This document shows positions 9,886 through 19,266 of a DNA stretch of 44,422 nt, in pieces (position 1 is the first letter of the stretch; the number at the start of each line of letters is the position of its first letter). The notes beneath the pieces are model-generated. The model was not told where the DNA came from. It saw only the letters and a list, made by a program, of their open reading frames with translations, and made no database searches. The DNA comes from Firmicutes bacterium HGW-Firmicutes-2. Its GTDB lineage: Bacteria > Bacillota > Clostridia > Lachnospirales > Vallitaleaceae. The translations under genes and the position numbers were made by a program. The DNA lies in NCBI GenBank assembly GCA_002841495.1, contig PGZV01000013.1:1-44422 (forward strand), given 5' to 3'.

Positions 9886-11085
9886 TTACTTACTTTTTGC
9901 AGGAAATAACCTTCCTATAATGGATTGGCGTCCTTCCTTCTTGTTGAAAACATCAATACCAACCGCTGCAAGAAGTACAAGACCTTTAATGACTTGTGTA
10001 CGGTCAGCCCCAACCCCCATGAGCATCAGTCCGGAATTGAGCACAGTCATGACAAGACCTCCAACCATGGTTGCAATAATGGTTCCGACACCACCCGAAA
10101 CAGCTGCTCCTCCAATAAAAACCGATGCAATAGCATCCAATTCCCATCCGATACCATCTGACGGACCGGCTGCATTAGAGCGTCCAACAAACATGATTCC
10201 GGCTAGAGCGGCTAGGAATGACATGTTGAGCATGGTTAGGAAATATGTTTTTTGAACATTGACGCCCGACAATGCCGCAGCGCTTTTATTGCCTCCAACA
10301 GCGTATATATGGCGACCAAATGTGGTTCGTGTTGTAATGGTGTGGTAGATCAGGACCAATACCACAAGAATCAGACCCGGAACTGGGAATGATGTACCTG
10401 GACGTCCGGTACCAAAAATCCATGTTAAGTAACCAATGACAACACTGACCAAGGCAATCCGAACCAATACGGGCCATAGTTCCTTTGTTTTTTTGGATCG
10501 ATTATGTTTACGCAGTTGAGTAAATGCGAAAGCGGTAATTGCGATGATACCAAGCAGTAACGTCGAGTTGTTCATGCCTGTAAAAGCCGGTCCCCACTCA
10601 GGTAAATGTCCAGCACCAAATATTTTAAGTTCCCTAGGTGCTGGTACGGATATCGATCTTGAGATCCATATAACCCCACCACGGAAAATCATCATGCCAC
10701 CTAATGTTGTAATAAATCCTGGAATACCAAGCTTAGCTAGCCAAAACCCTTGCCAAGCACCGATCGTGGCACCTACTGCAAGACTAAGAAGTACGCCAAC
10801 CCACCATGTCAAGCCAAGGTCACGTACGGCAATAGCCATGACCATACCTGAGAATCCTGCCACCGAACCAACGGATAAATCAATCTGTCCAATAACGATG
10901 ACCATCATCATTCCAATCGCTAACACCATGACATAGGCGTTCCCGGATATTAAGTTCTGAAAGTTGGAGGAAGTAATCATTTTCCCCCCGGAAATAATAT
11001 TAAAGATGATGGCAAGTGCTACTAAGGCAAGCACCATGGTGTAATCTTGCAATTTATCACCAAATATTTTCTTAATGTATATCAT
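9886..11085 (-). CDS. mmsB: Multiple-monosaccharide ABC transporter permease
   Basis: This is an integral membrane subunit of 399 residues from the RbsC/XylH-like permease family. It has about ten hydrophobic helices, the family motif GQIDLSVGSVAGFSGM near residue 66, and a C-terminal KGLVLLAAVGIDVFNKKE. It forms the translocation pore with the ATPase encoded just upstream (27-nt gap) and receives sugar from the ChvE receptor encoded downstream. The approximately 400-residue length and gene order fit the mmsA-mmsB-chvE (gguA-gguB-chvE) type rather than the shorter ribose permeases. Confidence 0.93.
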   Translation of the reverse strand: MIYIKKIFGDKLQDYTMVLALVALAIIFNIISGGKMITSSNFQNLISGNAYVMVLAIGMMMVIVIGQIDLSVGSVAGFSGMVMAIAVRDLGLTWWVGVLLSLAVGATIGAWQGFWLAKLGIPGFITTLGGMMIFRGGVIWISRSISVPAPRELKIFGAGHLPEWGPAFTGMNNSTLLLGIIAITAFAFTQLRKHNRSKKTKELWPVLVRIALVSVVIGYLTWIFGTGRPGTSFPVPGLILVVLVLIYHTITTRTTFGRHIYAVGGNKSAAALSGVNVQKTYFLTMLNMSFLAALAGIMFVGRSNAAGPSDGIGWELDAIASVFIGGAAVSGGVGTIIATMVGGLVMTVLNSGLMLMGVGADRTQVIKGLVLLAAVGIDVFNKKEGRQSIIGRLFPAKSK

Positions 11086-11112
11086 AACAATTTCTCCCTA
11101 TTCTTATTTAGA

Positions 11113-12648
11113 TTACGACCCAGAATTACTTGTCATCATTTTCATGAGATTTTCTTGTTGAGCCTCTTTGCTATCTATCATGCCCGTTATTTCACCTTCA
11201 AAAATGGTGTAAATCCTGTCCGTTATGCCAATGAGCTCGGGCAACTCGGATGAAACTATTATGACTGCTTTCCCGTGATCTGCAAGTTCATGAATTAGTC
11301 GATAAATCTCGTACTTGGCGCCAACGTCTATGCCTCTTGTAGGCTCATCAAGAATAAGAACATCCGGCCCTGTAAACATCCATTTGCCCAGAACAACCTT
11401 TTGTTGATTCCCTCCCGATAAAGTGGCTACACCTCGGTCAACACTTTGTGTTTTAACCCTTAATGAACGGCGGTATTCTTCTGCAACCTCATATTCCTTA
11501 TCCAAATCAAGAAGTCCACCACGTAAAATCCCCTTTAGATTGGCTGATACTGTGGTTATACGGATACTGTTTAAGAGATTAAGTCCCAAATTCTTCCTGT
11601 CCTCAGGTACATAAGCTATTCCCTGACGAATTGCAGAAGCTACTGAGTTAACGTGAATCTCTTTCCCTTTAATCTTGATTGATCCTCCAAGGTAGATGCC
11701 GTAGTTATGACCAAAAATAGACCGCATCAGTTCTGTTCTTCCGGCACCCATAAGACCAGCGAAGCCGACAATTTCTCCTGCTCTGACATTGAAATTAGAG
11801 TTCTTACAGACCAACCTACCAGGATTATTGGGGTCTTCCACGCGCCAGTCCGTCACCTCAAAAATTACTTCACCAGGCTTTGATACATGCACCGGAAAAC
11901 GGTTTTCAATGGAGCGTCCTACCATAGCTCGAATGATCCGATCTTCATCCACCTGTCCAGCTTCGACAGCGTAAGTTTCAACTGTGCGACCGTCGCGTAT
12001 AACTGTAACAGCATCGGATATTGCAGCAATCTCATTGAGCTTGTGTGAAATCATAATGCAAGTAATGTCTAAGTCCTTTAGTCCACGCATAAGTTCAAGT
12101 AAGTTTGCAGAGTCGGCTTCATTGAGCGCTGAGGTGGGCTCATCAAGAATAAGCAACTTAACATTTTTTGAAAGTGCTTTCGCAATTTCTACCAACTGTT
12201 GTTGTCCTACGCCCAAGTGTTTAATCAAGGTGTCCGGATCAACCGTTAATCCTACCTTCTTAAGCACTTCCACTGTATGTACCCGTTGCGCGTCCCAGTC
12301 AATCAAACCACGTTTAATAATCTCATTACCCAAAAAAATATTTTCGGTAACCGAAAGTTCCGGAACCATTGCCAACTCTTGGTGGATAATTGCAATGCCG
12401 GCATGCTCTGATTCTTTGATGTCCTTAAATGTCACTTCTTCTCCCATATAGATGATTTTTCCTTCATACGTACCGTGAGGATAAACACCGGATAGAACCT
12501 TCATTAAGGTTGATTTCCCTGCACCATTCTCACCACAGATTGAGAGAATAGTCCCTCGATGTACTTCAAGAGTTACATCGTCTAGGGCCCGAACGCCCGG
12601 GAAAATTTTGGTGATACCTTGCATCTGTAGAATTATAGGATGTTCCAT
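11113..12648 (-). CDS. mmsA: Multiple-monosaccharide ABC transporter ATP-binding protein
   Basis: This is a duplicated sugar-transport ATPase of 511 residues. The N-terminal half has Walker A GENGAGKST, the signature LGVGQQQLVEIAKAL and Walker B LLILDEPTSAL. The C-terminal half has a degenerate Walker A (GLMGAGRTEL) but an intact signature LSGGNQQKVVLGKW and Walker B VLILDEPTRGID. The phrase YPHGTYEGKI is typical of the MmsA/GguA group. The start at 12648 (MEHPIILQMQ) follows AGGAGTG; an upstream in-frame ATG lacks a ribosome site. It is the first gene of the operon and probably controlled from the region with paired TGACAnnTGTCA palindromes. Confidence 0.94.
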   Translation of the reverse strand: MEHPIILQMQGITKIFPGVRALDDVTLEVHRGTILSICGENGAGKSTLMKVLSGVYPHGTYEGKIIYMGEEVTFKDIKESEHAGIAIIHQELAMVPELSVTENIFLGNEIIKRGLIDWDAQRVHTVEVLKKVGLTVDPDTLIKHLGVGQQQLVEIAKALSKNVKLLILDEPTSALNEADSANLLELMRGLKDLDITCIMISHKLNEIAAISDAVTVIRDGRTVETYAVEAGQVDEDRIIRAMVGRSIENRFPVHVSKPGEVIFEVTDWRVEDPNNPGRLVCKNSNFNVRAGEIVGFAGLMGAGRTELMRSIFGHNYGIYLGGSIKIKGKEIHVNSVASAIRQGIAYVPEDRKNLGLNLLNSIRITTVSANLKGILRGGLLDLDKEYEVAEEYRRSLRVKTQSVDRGVATLSGGNQQKVVLGKWMFTGPDVLILDEPTRGIDVGAKYEIYRLIHELADHGKAVIIVSSELPELIGITDRIYTIFEGEITGMIDSKEAQQENLMKMMTSNSGS

Positions 12649-13002
12649 AATCACACTCCTTCTACGCTTGTACTTTACAAGCAACTATTATTACCTATTG
12701 TGATTCTCCGCAAAATTCAACTGTTTAAGCTTGCGACAACACCCTCGTGATTATTGTCCAACGTCTTATTTCATACCTACCTGATACTTCTACCGTTGCA
12801 TTGCTATCACTTTAAATTAATTCTAACCAAAAACCTTATAAGTTATCATTGTTAAGTGTCATATTCCTCAAGTGACATCTGTCAAGGTCACATGACATTT
12901 GTCACTTATTAGAGCATATTAGAGCTGAGAGGCTATGCTTCGCTTTGCTTGCACATTGTTCATTAAAAAAGGACAAAAAAAAAGACCTCCAATATCTGAG
13001 GT
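12649..13002 (-). promoter_or_regulatory. Upstream control region of mmsAB-chvE with two matching palindromes
   Basis: This gene-free stretch of about 350 nt contains TGACATCTGTCA at 12873-12884 and TGACATTTGTCA at 12893-12904, both of the form TGACAnnTGTCA and 20 bp apart centre to centre. On the minus strand a possible -35 (TTGACA) overlaps the first palindrome and a weak -10 (TATGAC) follows after 16 nt. The layout looks like a dimer-binding operator for a regulator, perhaps the NarL-type protein encoded next to it. That assignment is inference. Confidence 0.5.
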
Positions 13003-13004
13003 CT
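12983..13004 (-). terminator. Terminator of the NarL-type regulator gene
   Basis: A 7-bp stem (AGACCTC with GAGGTCT) is followed by nine T residues on the minus strand. The stem overlaps the regulator's stop codon. Confidence 0.85.
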
Positions 13005-13662
13005 AGCCTTCACTCTTACCTGTTTGAACGGCCCATAAAGCTAGTTGCGTTCGATCACGTAAGTTTAATTTACATAATGCATTACTCAAATAGTTACGTA
13101 CTGTCCCTTCGGATAGTTTTAGTTTTGATGCAATCTCTTTATTTGATAGACCTTTTGCAACATGTGTAATCACGTTCCATTCGTATTCTGTTACATCATG
13201 AATCGCTTTTTTATCCACTTGTATCAGTTGATTATTCTTAGCCATTTCAGAATAAAGCTCAATAAATTTCTGTGCGATGTTCGGATTAATCATTGCACTA
13301 CCCGAATGCACTTTATGTATGGCCTCTACTAACTCATCGATTGTTATACCTTTAAGCAAGTAACCCGACGCACCATCTCTTAATGCACTTAGTATATATT
13401 CATCATCATCAAATGATGTTAATATAATAATCTTAATGTCAGGATAACTTTCTTTTATTATTTTTGTACACTGCACACCATCCATTTCCGGCATACGTAT
13501 GTCCATTAAAATAACATCCGGTTTATGCTTGCGAATGGATCGAATCACACTTTTTCCATCTCCAACCGTATCAATAACTTGGATATCCGATATATTTTTT
13601 AGTATGATTTCTAAACTATGTCGAATGAGTTCTTGATCATCTGCAATAAGTACTTTTATCAC
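13003..13662 (-). CDS. NarL/LuxR-type response regulator
   Basis: This is a two-component regulator of 219 residues. The receiver has IADDQELIRHSLE, the phospho-acceptor Asp in VILMDIRMPEMDG and the Lys in GYLLKGIT. The C-terminal LuxR helix-turn-helix has VAKGLSNKEIASKLKLSEGT followed by VRNYLSNALCKLNL. I place the start at a GTG (13662) because AAGGTGG lies 8 nt upstream; the longer in-frame extension lacks a site. It has no kinase beside it. The matching HisKA_3 kinase in this window is at 4892-6223, about 7 kb away, so a split pair flanking the transporter operon is plausible. Confidence 0.92.
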   Translation of the reverse strand: MIKVLIADDQELIRHSLEIILKNISDIQVIDTVGDGKSVIRSIRKHKPDVILMDIRMPEMDGVQCTKIIKESYPDIKIIILTSFDDDEYILSALRDGASGYLLKGITIDELVEAIHKVHSGSAMINPNIAQKFIELYSEMAKNNQLIQVDKKAIHDVTEYEWNVITHVAKGLSNKEIASKLKLSEGTVRNYLSNALCKLNLRDRTQLALWAVQTGKSEG

Positions 13663-13928
13663 TGTTTCGCCCACCTTATCGGTATTTTCACTAACTACTA
13701 ATCCATCCATTAATCTATCAATATAATCTATCAATTAAACGTTATAGATTCTGCTCACTAAACACACTTATGTATTCACTTCTATGGGTTATGTCAAGCC
13801 CTTCAACTGTAGATTATAGCACTAACTATAACAAACTGCAATTAGACCACTTGCTAGCATTCTATAAAAACATAGCACTGCCAAACCGCTTCTTGTTCCC
13901 ACTTAGGCGAAAGTAGAAATAAATATAA

Positions 13929-15572
13929 TCAACTGTTCGTTTGTAAAAGCATTTCAATATCTTTAGCCGGCATGGGCTTATAATAATAATAACCTTGTAT
14001 TTCGCCGCATAACCTTTTCTTTAAGAATGAATCCTGTTGCCTAGTTTCAACACCTTCTGCTATGACAGCTAAACCCATTTTTCTCGCCAAGACTATAATG
14101 GTTTCAATAATCCATTCATCTCTTTTATCTACGTTGATGCCTTGGATAAATGGCATTGGGATTTTAATTCTATTGATTGGTAATAGTTTCAAATATTGTA
14201 ACGAAGAAAACTCAGTTCCAAAATCATCAATAGAAATATAGATACCCAATTTCTGAAAGGTATTTAAAACATCAATAATATACACAGTATCCCGCATGGC
14301 AATGCTCTCTGTAATTTCTAGCTCAAGATATTTAGGTAATAACTTGGTTGATTCCAGTACCTCATTAATCTGGTTCATGATCTCAAGATTCTGAAACTGG
14401 ATGATCGATAGATTCACAGCAATTCTAATAGGTTTCAAGCCCGCTTCCTGCCATGTTTTGTTTTGCTTACAAACTGTATGTAATACCCACTTACCGATGG
14501 GAATGATTAATCCGTTTTGTTCCGCCAAAAAAATAAATTTTCCAGGTGGTACCATGCCTAGCACCGGATGATTCCATCGAAGTAAAGCTTCAAGACCAAC
14601 TATTTTCTTTGTATCCAGACTGATTTGGGGTTGATAATATACTTCCAGTTCATCTCTCTCCAAAGCCTTATACAAGCCATTACTCAGTTTCATGTTTTCC
14701 CTTATGATATCTTTCATGATTGTGGTACAAAGAACCGATTGATTTTTACCCTTCTCCTTAGCTTTGTACATGGCTAATTCTGCATTCTTAATAAGATCTT
14801 CATGGGTTTTTCCATCTGTTGGGAAGACGGAGATGCCAATACTAACCGTCACATAAATTTCATTTTGATTCACTTCAAATGGTTGTCTAAAGGCACTAAT
14901 GATTTTATTTGCCACTTTTCGAACATATTCGGAACTCTCAGGATTTTGGACCATTATGATGAACTTATCGCCGCCTAACCTAGCCACAATATCACTTTCT
15001 TGGACAAGATTTGTAAGCCTCGTTGCAACGACTTTGATGAATTCCCCCTCTTGAAATTGTCCGAGGGTATTTCTAACCGGTTTAAAGCCATCCAGATCCA
15101 AGAACAAAATTCCAATCCTTTTATCTTGATCTTTAGCTATATTGATTTCATGCTGGAGTTTTTCCTCTAGCATCGCTCGATTCGGTAAGCTTGTTAGTGA
15201 ATCATAATGCATAATCCGCTCAATTTTTTCAAGTGCTTCTTTCCGAAGAGTTATTTGATTGGCTAGTTCTTTAATTGTAATTGCCAATTCCGCTACTACG
15301 TCTGCTTTTTCTTCTTTTTGATTGTCAACTTCTTTGTTTACTATAACCAACTCTGCTTGTATGTCAGCTTTTTCTCCTACTTGATTGGCAATTTCCTGAT
15401 CTGCCTTCAATAACGCTGCCTGCATGTCAGACTTTTCTTCTTTTTGATCAGCGATCTCTTGCTTAGCATTGGCTAGCTCTGCTTTAACATTTGCTTTCTT
15501 TTCTTTTTTCTTTGATTTTTTATCATTCTTATTTAAGTGATCTTCTGTTTTTTTACCAAATTTATTATTCAT
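13929..15572 (-). CDS. Soluble GGDEF-EAL protein with N-terminal coiled-coil repeats
   Basis: This is a cyclic-di-GMP protein of 547 residues. A Lys-rich start leads into a coiled coil (about residues 28-110) built of three and a half copies of a 21-residue unit that contains QEIADQKEEKSD, QEIANQVGEKAD and KEVDNQKEEKAD. A GGDEF domain follows, with the motif altered to GGDKF, which argues against normal diguanylate cyclase activity. The EAL domain keeps GLEALLRW, AVNLS, ELEITES, DDFGT, the Lys in RIKIP and EGVET, but the usual GYSSL and KIDRSF stretches read EFSSL and KIPMPF. Phosphodiesterase activity is possible; c-di-GMP binding is an alternative. There is no membrane segment. GGGAGAG precedes the ATG at 15572. 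Confidence 0.87.
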   Translation of the reverse strand: MNNKFGKKTEDHLNKNDKKSKKKEKKANVKAELANAKQEIADQKEEKSDMQAALLKADQEIANQVGEKADIQAELVIVNKEVDNQKEEKADVVAELAITIKELANQITLRKEALEKIERIMHYDSLTSLPNRAMLEEKLQHEINIAKDQDKRIGILFLDLDGFKPVRNTLGQFQEGEFIKVVATRLTNLVQESDIVARLGGDKFIIMVQNPESSEYVRKVANKIISAFRQPFEVNQNEIYVTVSIGISVFPTDGKTHEDLIKNAELAMYKAKEKGKNQSVLCTTIMKDIIRENMKLSNGLYKALERDELEVYYQPQISLDTKKIVGLEALLRWNHPVLGMVPPGKFIFLAEQNGLIIPIGKWVLHTVCKQNKTWQEAGLKPIRIAVNLSIIQFQNLEIMNQINEVLESTKLLPKYLELEITESIAMRDTVYIIDVLNTFQKLGIYISIDDFGTEFSSLQYLKLLPINRIKIPMPFIQGINVDKRDEWIIETIIVLARKMGLAVIAEGVETRQQDSFLKKRLCGEIQGYYYYKPMPAKDIEMLLQTNS

Positions 15573-15710
15573 ACGACATAACTCTCCCATCATCTTAACT
15601 ATAAACACTAAGTATCTCTATTACTTCAACTTAATAACCCTTATTAGCAGATTGTACTCCAAAATATAGTCAGTTGTCTATATTATCAGCTAATATGATT
15701 TACAAAATAA

Positions 15711-15756
15711 AAAATAGAAACTCGACCGCGTTCTATTGCGTTCGAATTCCTATTTT
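15711..15756 (-). terminator. Terminator of the S-layer-homology protein gene
   Basis: An imperfect 19-bp stem with three mismatches (AAAATAG arm pairing with CTATTTT) is followed by a T-rich stretch on the minus strand, just after the gene ends. Confidence 0.65.
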
Positions 15757-15797
15757 CTTATAGGATAGGGTGCATTAAATGATTACGTAGCTTTATA

Positions 15798-18104
15798 TTA
15801 CTTGTTAATAAGCTTTGATGTCACCAACAGATTCTTAATTGCTTGTGCAGCTTCTGCATAAGTCAAATTGGCTTTCGGTGTAATCGTTGTTGCTGTTGTT
15901 CCGTTAAAAACATGGGCAGATAATACTTCTCTTACATAGGATGTTGCCCATTCCTCTACTTCTTCATAGTCTGTGTAGCTTTGATACCTATTTTGATCAA
16001 CACCTATTAGCTTTGTAATTACCATTGCTCTTTGATAGATTACCATAGCTTCTTCTCTTGTAATCATCTGATCCGGTCTGAAGGTTCCGTCAGGATATCC
16101 CGTTACAATATAATACGCATGAGCAATCCGGATAGCTTGCGTTCCTTCATCTTTTGTGTTCACATCCTTGAACTTAATTTCATTGTTTGAACCAACTCTA
16201 TAAAGTCCGAGTGCCCTGATTATGTAGTCCGTAAAATCAGCCCTTGTGATTGCTTTATCTGGATTAAAGCGTTCAGCATGAAGGATGACAAGTCTTGAGG
16301 CCATGTCGTTGACTGCATCTTTTGACCAGTGGTTCTCAACTGACTTCACTGTTATAAGATTCCAAGCTACTGAATAATGGGAATTAGTAAGTGACTTCAG
16401 CCTCGCATACCACTTACCCTCTTTTTGATATACTTCTGTTGGTACATGGCTATAAGTCCCGTCCGGGTTAAATACAACACCAGTGGTAATCTTACTTGGA
16501 TCCACCTCTGGTGGAATTTCCATGATGCGCTCTAGGTAGTTGTTGAATTTGTTAATTGCCACCTCTACCGTTGCACCATCAGCTTTTGTTGTTTTTGCAA
16601 TGATTTCAAAGGCAATAGGTGGGAAAATAAACGTTACACCATTAGCTTTAGCCACTTCATTATATTTTTTTACAACGGATGCATCTAATTTTGTAATTTT
16701 AACTTCAATTATAATATCTATGAGTGAAGTATCTGTTACGCCAAGGTCTTTTCCTACAGTCGAAATAGTGAACGCTCCCGCCGGAATTAAGTATTCCACG
16801 TTATCCCGTTTAATCGATAGATCAAAGGTATTATCTTCAAATCTCTTAATCATGTCACCCGTTAATTCCACCTTTGCCACATCGGATATCGTGTCGTTAA
16901 CAAGAATTTGGATCAGATTGTTACTTCCCGTCTGATTATCGTTAATAATTGCGTCTTCAATTATGCTTTCAATAACTTGACTATTTGCTTTTACTAATAC
17001 AACTGACTTATCTTCATCCGTGGTCTTTGTTTCGGTTCCGGCACTTTCAACTTTCCCATTGACAACTATAGCAACCGCTTCTTGGGGCACAGAAGGTGGT
17101 GTCGTTGTTCTCTTTCTAGAGTTACCACCACTTGAAGCAGCTCTAGTAACTGTAATTGTGTATGTTTCCGTTGCTTCTCCATCATGAGCCATAACCACGA
17201 CTATAATTGTATTGCTACCCACATTAAGATTGACAGGAAAAGCTTGTCCACTTGTGGCATTTACGCCATTTACTTTTATTGTGGCCTGTTGTTCATCTTC
17301 GTCTACTGGCGTCACCGTGATGCTACTAATGTTATTTGCAACACTTACAGTGAAAACTCTTTCGTTTAATTGAAACACCGGATTTAATAGTCCACTACTG
17401 ATTGTAAGACCTGATAGGCTTGCATCTGTATAATCAATACTTGTCCAATGTGCATACAAAGTTACATTTGATGTTCCAATAACAAAGGTATCGTCTTCCC
17501 CATAACTTGTGCCATTGCCATCCGCTAATGTGTTCCAACCTGCAAATGTATAGCCTGTTCTAACTAAGTTCCCTGTATTTCCATTTACTGTAGCTATATC
17601 TGCTGAATAATAGCTGGTTCCGTCTATTGGAACTGCACCACCTGTATTACCGTTCCCGTTATAGGTAAAAGTATATGTTGAGACTTGAGTTTCAAAACTT
17701 TCAATCATCCTTACCTCTGACAATTCATGACTTGAATTTTCTAAAACAAAATATGCATTGTAAGGTGACCCAGGTTCCAGACCAATTATATTAACTTGAG
17801 TCATCTCATCAATTACCGCAGGCGTATTGCCTGATGTTATGATTGTTACACCTCCATAATCCTCCCCTGTTTTTACTTCTTCACTTAAAGGCGGAGGGCT
17901 AACGGTATCTGTAACCAAATAATATATGGTAACATCCTGATCTGATGCAGTGTTAAATCTGGCACTTGAATCATCACTAAACACAAAGGTAGGTGTATCT
18001 GCCATAAAATTTGGTGATGCTGCATACACCAATCCACTTTGTAAACCTATAATAAGTAAGCATAATAATACGACCATTGATATTTTATTACTGAACTTCA
18101 TCAT
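15798..18104 (-). CDS. Secreted S-layer-homology surface protein
   Basis: This is an exported surface protein of 768 residues. A signal peptide ends near GLVYAASPN. At about 150-222 is a Listeria-Bacteroides repeat (InlB B-repeat) with TGYTFAGWNT and VTLYAHWT. At about 226-325 is a cadherin-like beta-sandwich domain with LSGLTISSG, VGSNTIIV and YTITVTRA. A long beta-rich region follows, then three SLH motifs in the last 180 residues, with markers ITRADFTDYIIRALGL, YPDGTFRPDQMITREEA and LTYAEAAQAI. SLH domains attach proteins to pyruvylated secondary cell-wall polymer. AGGGGTGG precedes two adjacent ATG codons at 18104 and 18101; either could be used. No enzyme domain is visible. Confidence 0.9.
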   Translation of the reverse strand: MMKFSNKISMVVLLCLLIIGLQSGLVYAASPNFMADTPTFVFSDDSSARFNTASDQDVTIYYLVTDTVSPPPLSEEVKTGEDYGGVTIITSGNTPAVIDEMTQVNIIGLEPGSPYNAYFVLENSSHELSEVRMIESFETQVSTYTFTYNGNGNTGGAVPIDGTSYYSADIATVNGNTGNLVRTGYTFAGWNTLADGNGTSYGEDDTFVIGTSNVTLYAHWTSIDYTDASLSGLTISSGLLNPVFQLNERVFTVSVANNISSITVTPVDEDEQQATIKVNGVNATSGQAFPVNLNVGSNTIIVVVMAHDGEATETYTITVTRAASSGGNSRKRTTTPPSVPQEAVAIVVNGKVESAGTETKTTDEDKSVVLVKANSQVIESIIEDAIINDNQTGSNNLIQILVNDTISDVAKVELTGDMIKRFEDNTFDLSIKRDNVEYLIPAGAFTISTVGKDLGVTDTSLIDIIIEVKITKLDASVVKKYNEVAKANGVTFIFPPIAFEIIAKTTKADGATVEVAINKFNNYLERIMEIPPEVDPSKITTGVVFNPDGTYSHVPTEVYQKEGKWYARLKSLTNSHYSVAWNLITVKSVENHWSKDAVNDMASRLVILHAERFNPDKAITRADFTDYIIRALGLYRVGSNNEIKFKDVNTKDEGTQAIRIAHAYYIVTGYPDGTFRPDQMITREEAMVIYQRAMVITKLIGVDQNRYQSYTDYEEVEEWATSYVREVLSAHVFNGTTATTITPKANLTYAEAAQAIKNLLVTSKLINK

Positions 18105-18389
18105 AACCACCCCTAAACTCTATGTCTTCCGTCTTATATTTGCAAAAAATTTAGACCGCCACCCGCATATTATAACATTACTTAGCACAACCCTCCATTA
18201 TTTTCTGCAAAGAAGAACTAATTATTCAAATAGCATTACAAGTTCAACGCGTTAGTTTCTACACCTTCTACTTAACTGATATCGGTTCATATTGTGAGGA
18301 ATTACCCAGATATCTATATACAATGCATCATGTATCTTCTAAAGTTATTGTATTATTATTATTATATAAAAAATAAAGGAGGCAATGTT

Positions 18390-18986
18390 ATGAGTTTCTC
18401 ACTACCAGCTATGAATCCTGATGAATTACTTGATGCCTTAACTGAGGAGCAGCGATTTGAAACCAGTGCTCTGCTCGATTATCTAAGCGAGGAGCAAGCC
18501 CTTAGTGCATGGTTGATTAACAATGATGACACTAACCCTTTTCAAATCAAAGAAGCATCACCTAAGAAAATGAACCTTAATCTTCCACAATTTACTGACT
18601 TGAGTGGCTCTTTTAATTTGCCTTATGAACTCATTGACTATAACGACTCCAAAGGTAAATATAGTCGACTGGATTTGAAGAATGTTCCTGATTATATTGT
18701 CATTGGCGAAGATGCACCGACCCCTACCTTGCTAGAAAAATTCCAAATCGAGTTTAAGAATTATGTGTGTGGTAGTATAAAATATAAGGATATACAGAAG
18801 GATACAGATGAGTTGACCAAAATGACAAAAACAGCCTTGATTACGATGATCAGTACAGCCATAGGCACCACGCTAGGTGTGGTGGGGACTATTATAGCGC
18901 CTGCGGTTGTTCTGGCATTGATGGTGGTGCTGAAGATGGGACAAGCCGTCTACTGTGACAACTATGTGGATCCATATAAAGAATAG
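18390..18986 (+). CDS. Unrecognised protein with C-terminal hydrophobic hairpin
   Basis: I do not recognise this 198-residue protein. The first 140 residues are acidic and soluble, with helical stretches such as MNPDELLDALTEEQRFETSA. Residues about 145-188 hold two hydrophobic segments separated by a short Gly/Pro turn (GTTLGVVGTIIAPAVVLA), suggesting membrane insertion from the C-terminal end. The start is well supported by AAAGGAGG 7 nt before the ATG at 18390. It is one of only two clear plus-strand genes, stands alone, diverges from the S-layer gene, and ends before a strong palindromic terminator. No signal peptide is seen. Confidence 0.7.
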   Translation: MSFSLPAMNPDELLDALTEEQRFETSALLDYLSEEQALSAWLINNDDTNPFQIKEASPKKMNLNLPQFTDLSGSFNLPYELIDYNDSKGKYSRLDLKNVPDYIVIGEDAPTPTLLEKFQIEFKNYVCGSIKYKDIQKDTDELTKMTKTALITMISTAIGTTLGVVGTIIAPAVVLALMVVLKMGQAVYCDNYVDPYKE

Positions 18987-19167
18987 ATAAGGTTTACGTC
19001 CGGAATTGACTTTTATCTTTCTAGGATTGAATAGGTGATGTACTTCAAGCAAAAGTATAGATAGTATGCTACAACGGGGTATTTTTCAATGAAAGATCGA
19101 GAAGCGATTACAGAACCCTTAGACCGATTTTCACAAACCAAAAATTCAGTTCTTTAATATCGTCCAA

Positions 19168-19206
19168 AATAAATATCCTTGTCCACTGTGGACAAGGATA
19201 TTTATT
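19168..19206. terminator. Bidirectional terminator closing the BMC operon
   Basis: This is a 39-nt perfect inverted repeat: two 19-nt arms (AATAAATATCCTTGTCCAC and its complement) around a single central T. It lies between the convergent plus-strand gene and the last gene of the BMC operon, so it can serve both. AT-rich arm ends provide the T tracts. Confidence 0.85.
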
Positions 19207-19266
19207 GAACGGTTTATAACTGAGTTGTTTTATACAAAACTATAATATAGTTATTTGTATATCATT

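Noticed and set aside
18987-19160. Possible insertion-sequence remnant between the orphan gene and the BMC operon
   Set aside because: Translations of both strands gave only short frames with no transposase motif, and no terminal repeats or target duplication were visible.
19168-19206. Perfect 39-nt palindrome as a protein-binding or recombination site
   Set aside because: Its place between convergent gene ends and its AT-rich arms fit a bidirectional terminator, which explains it fully.
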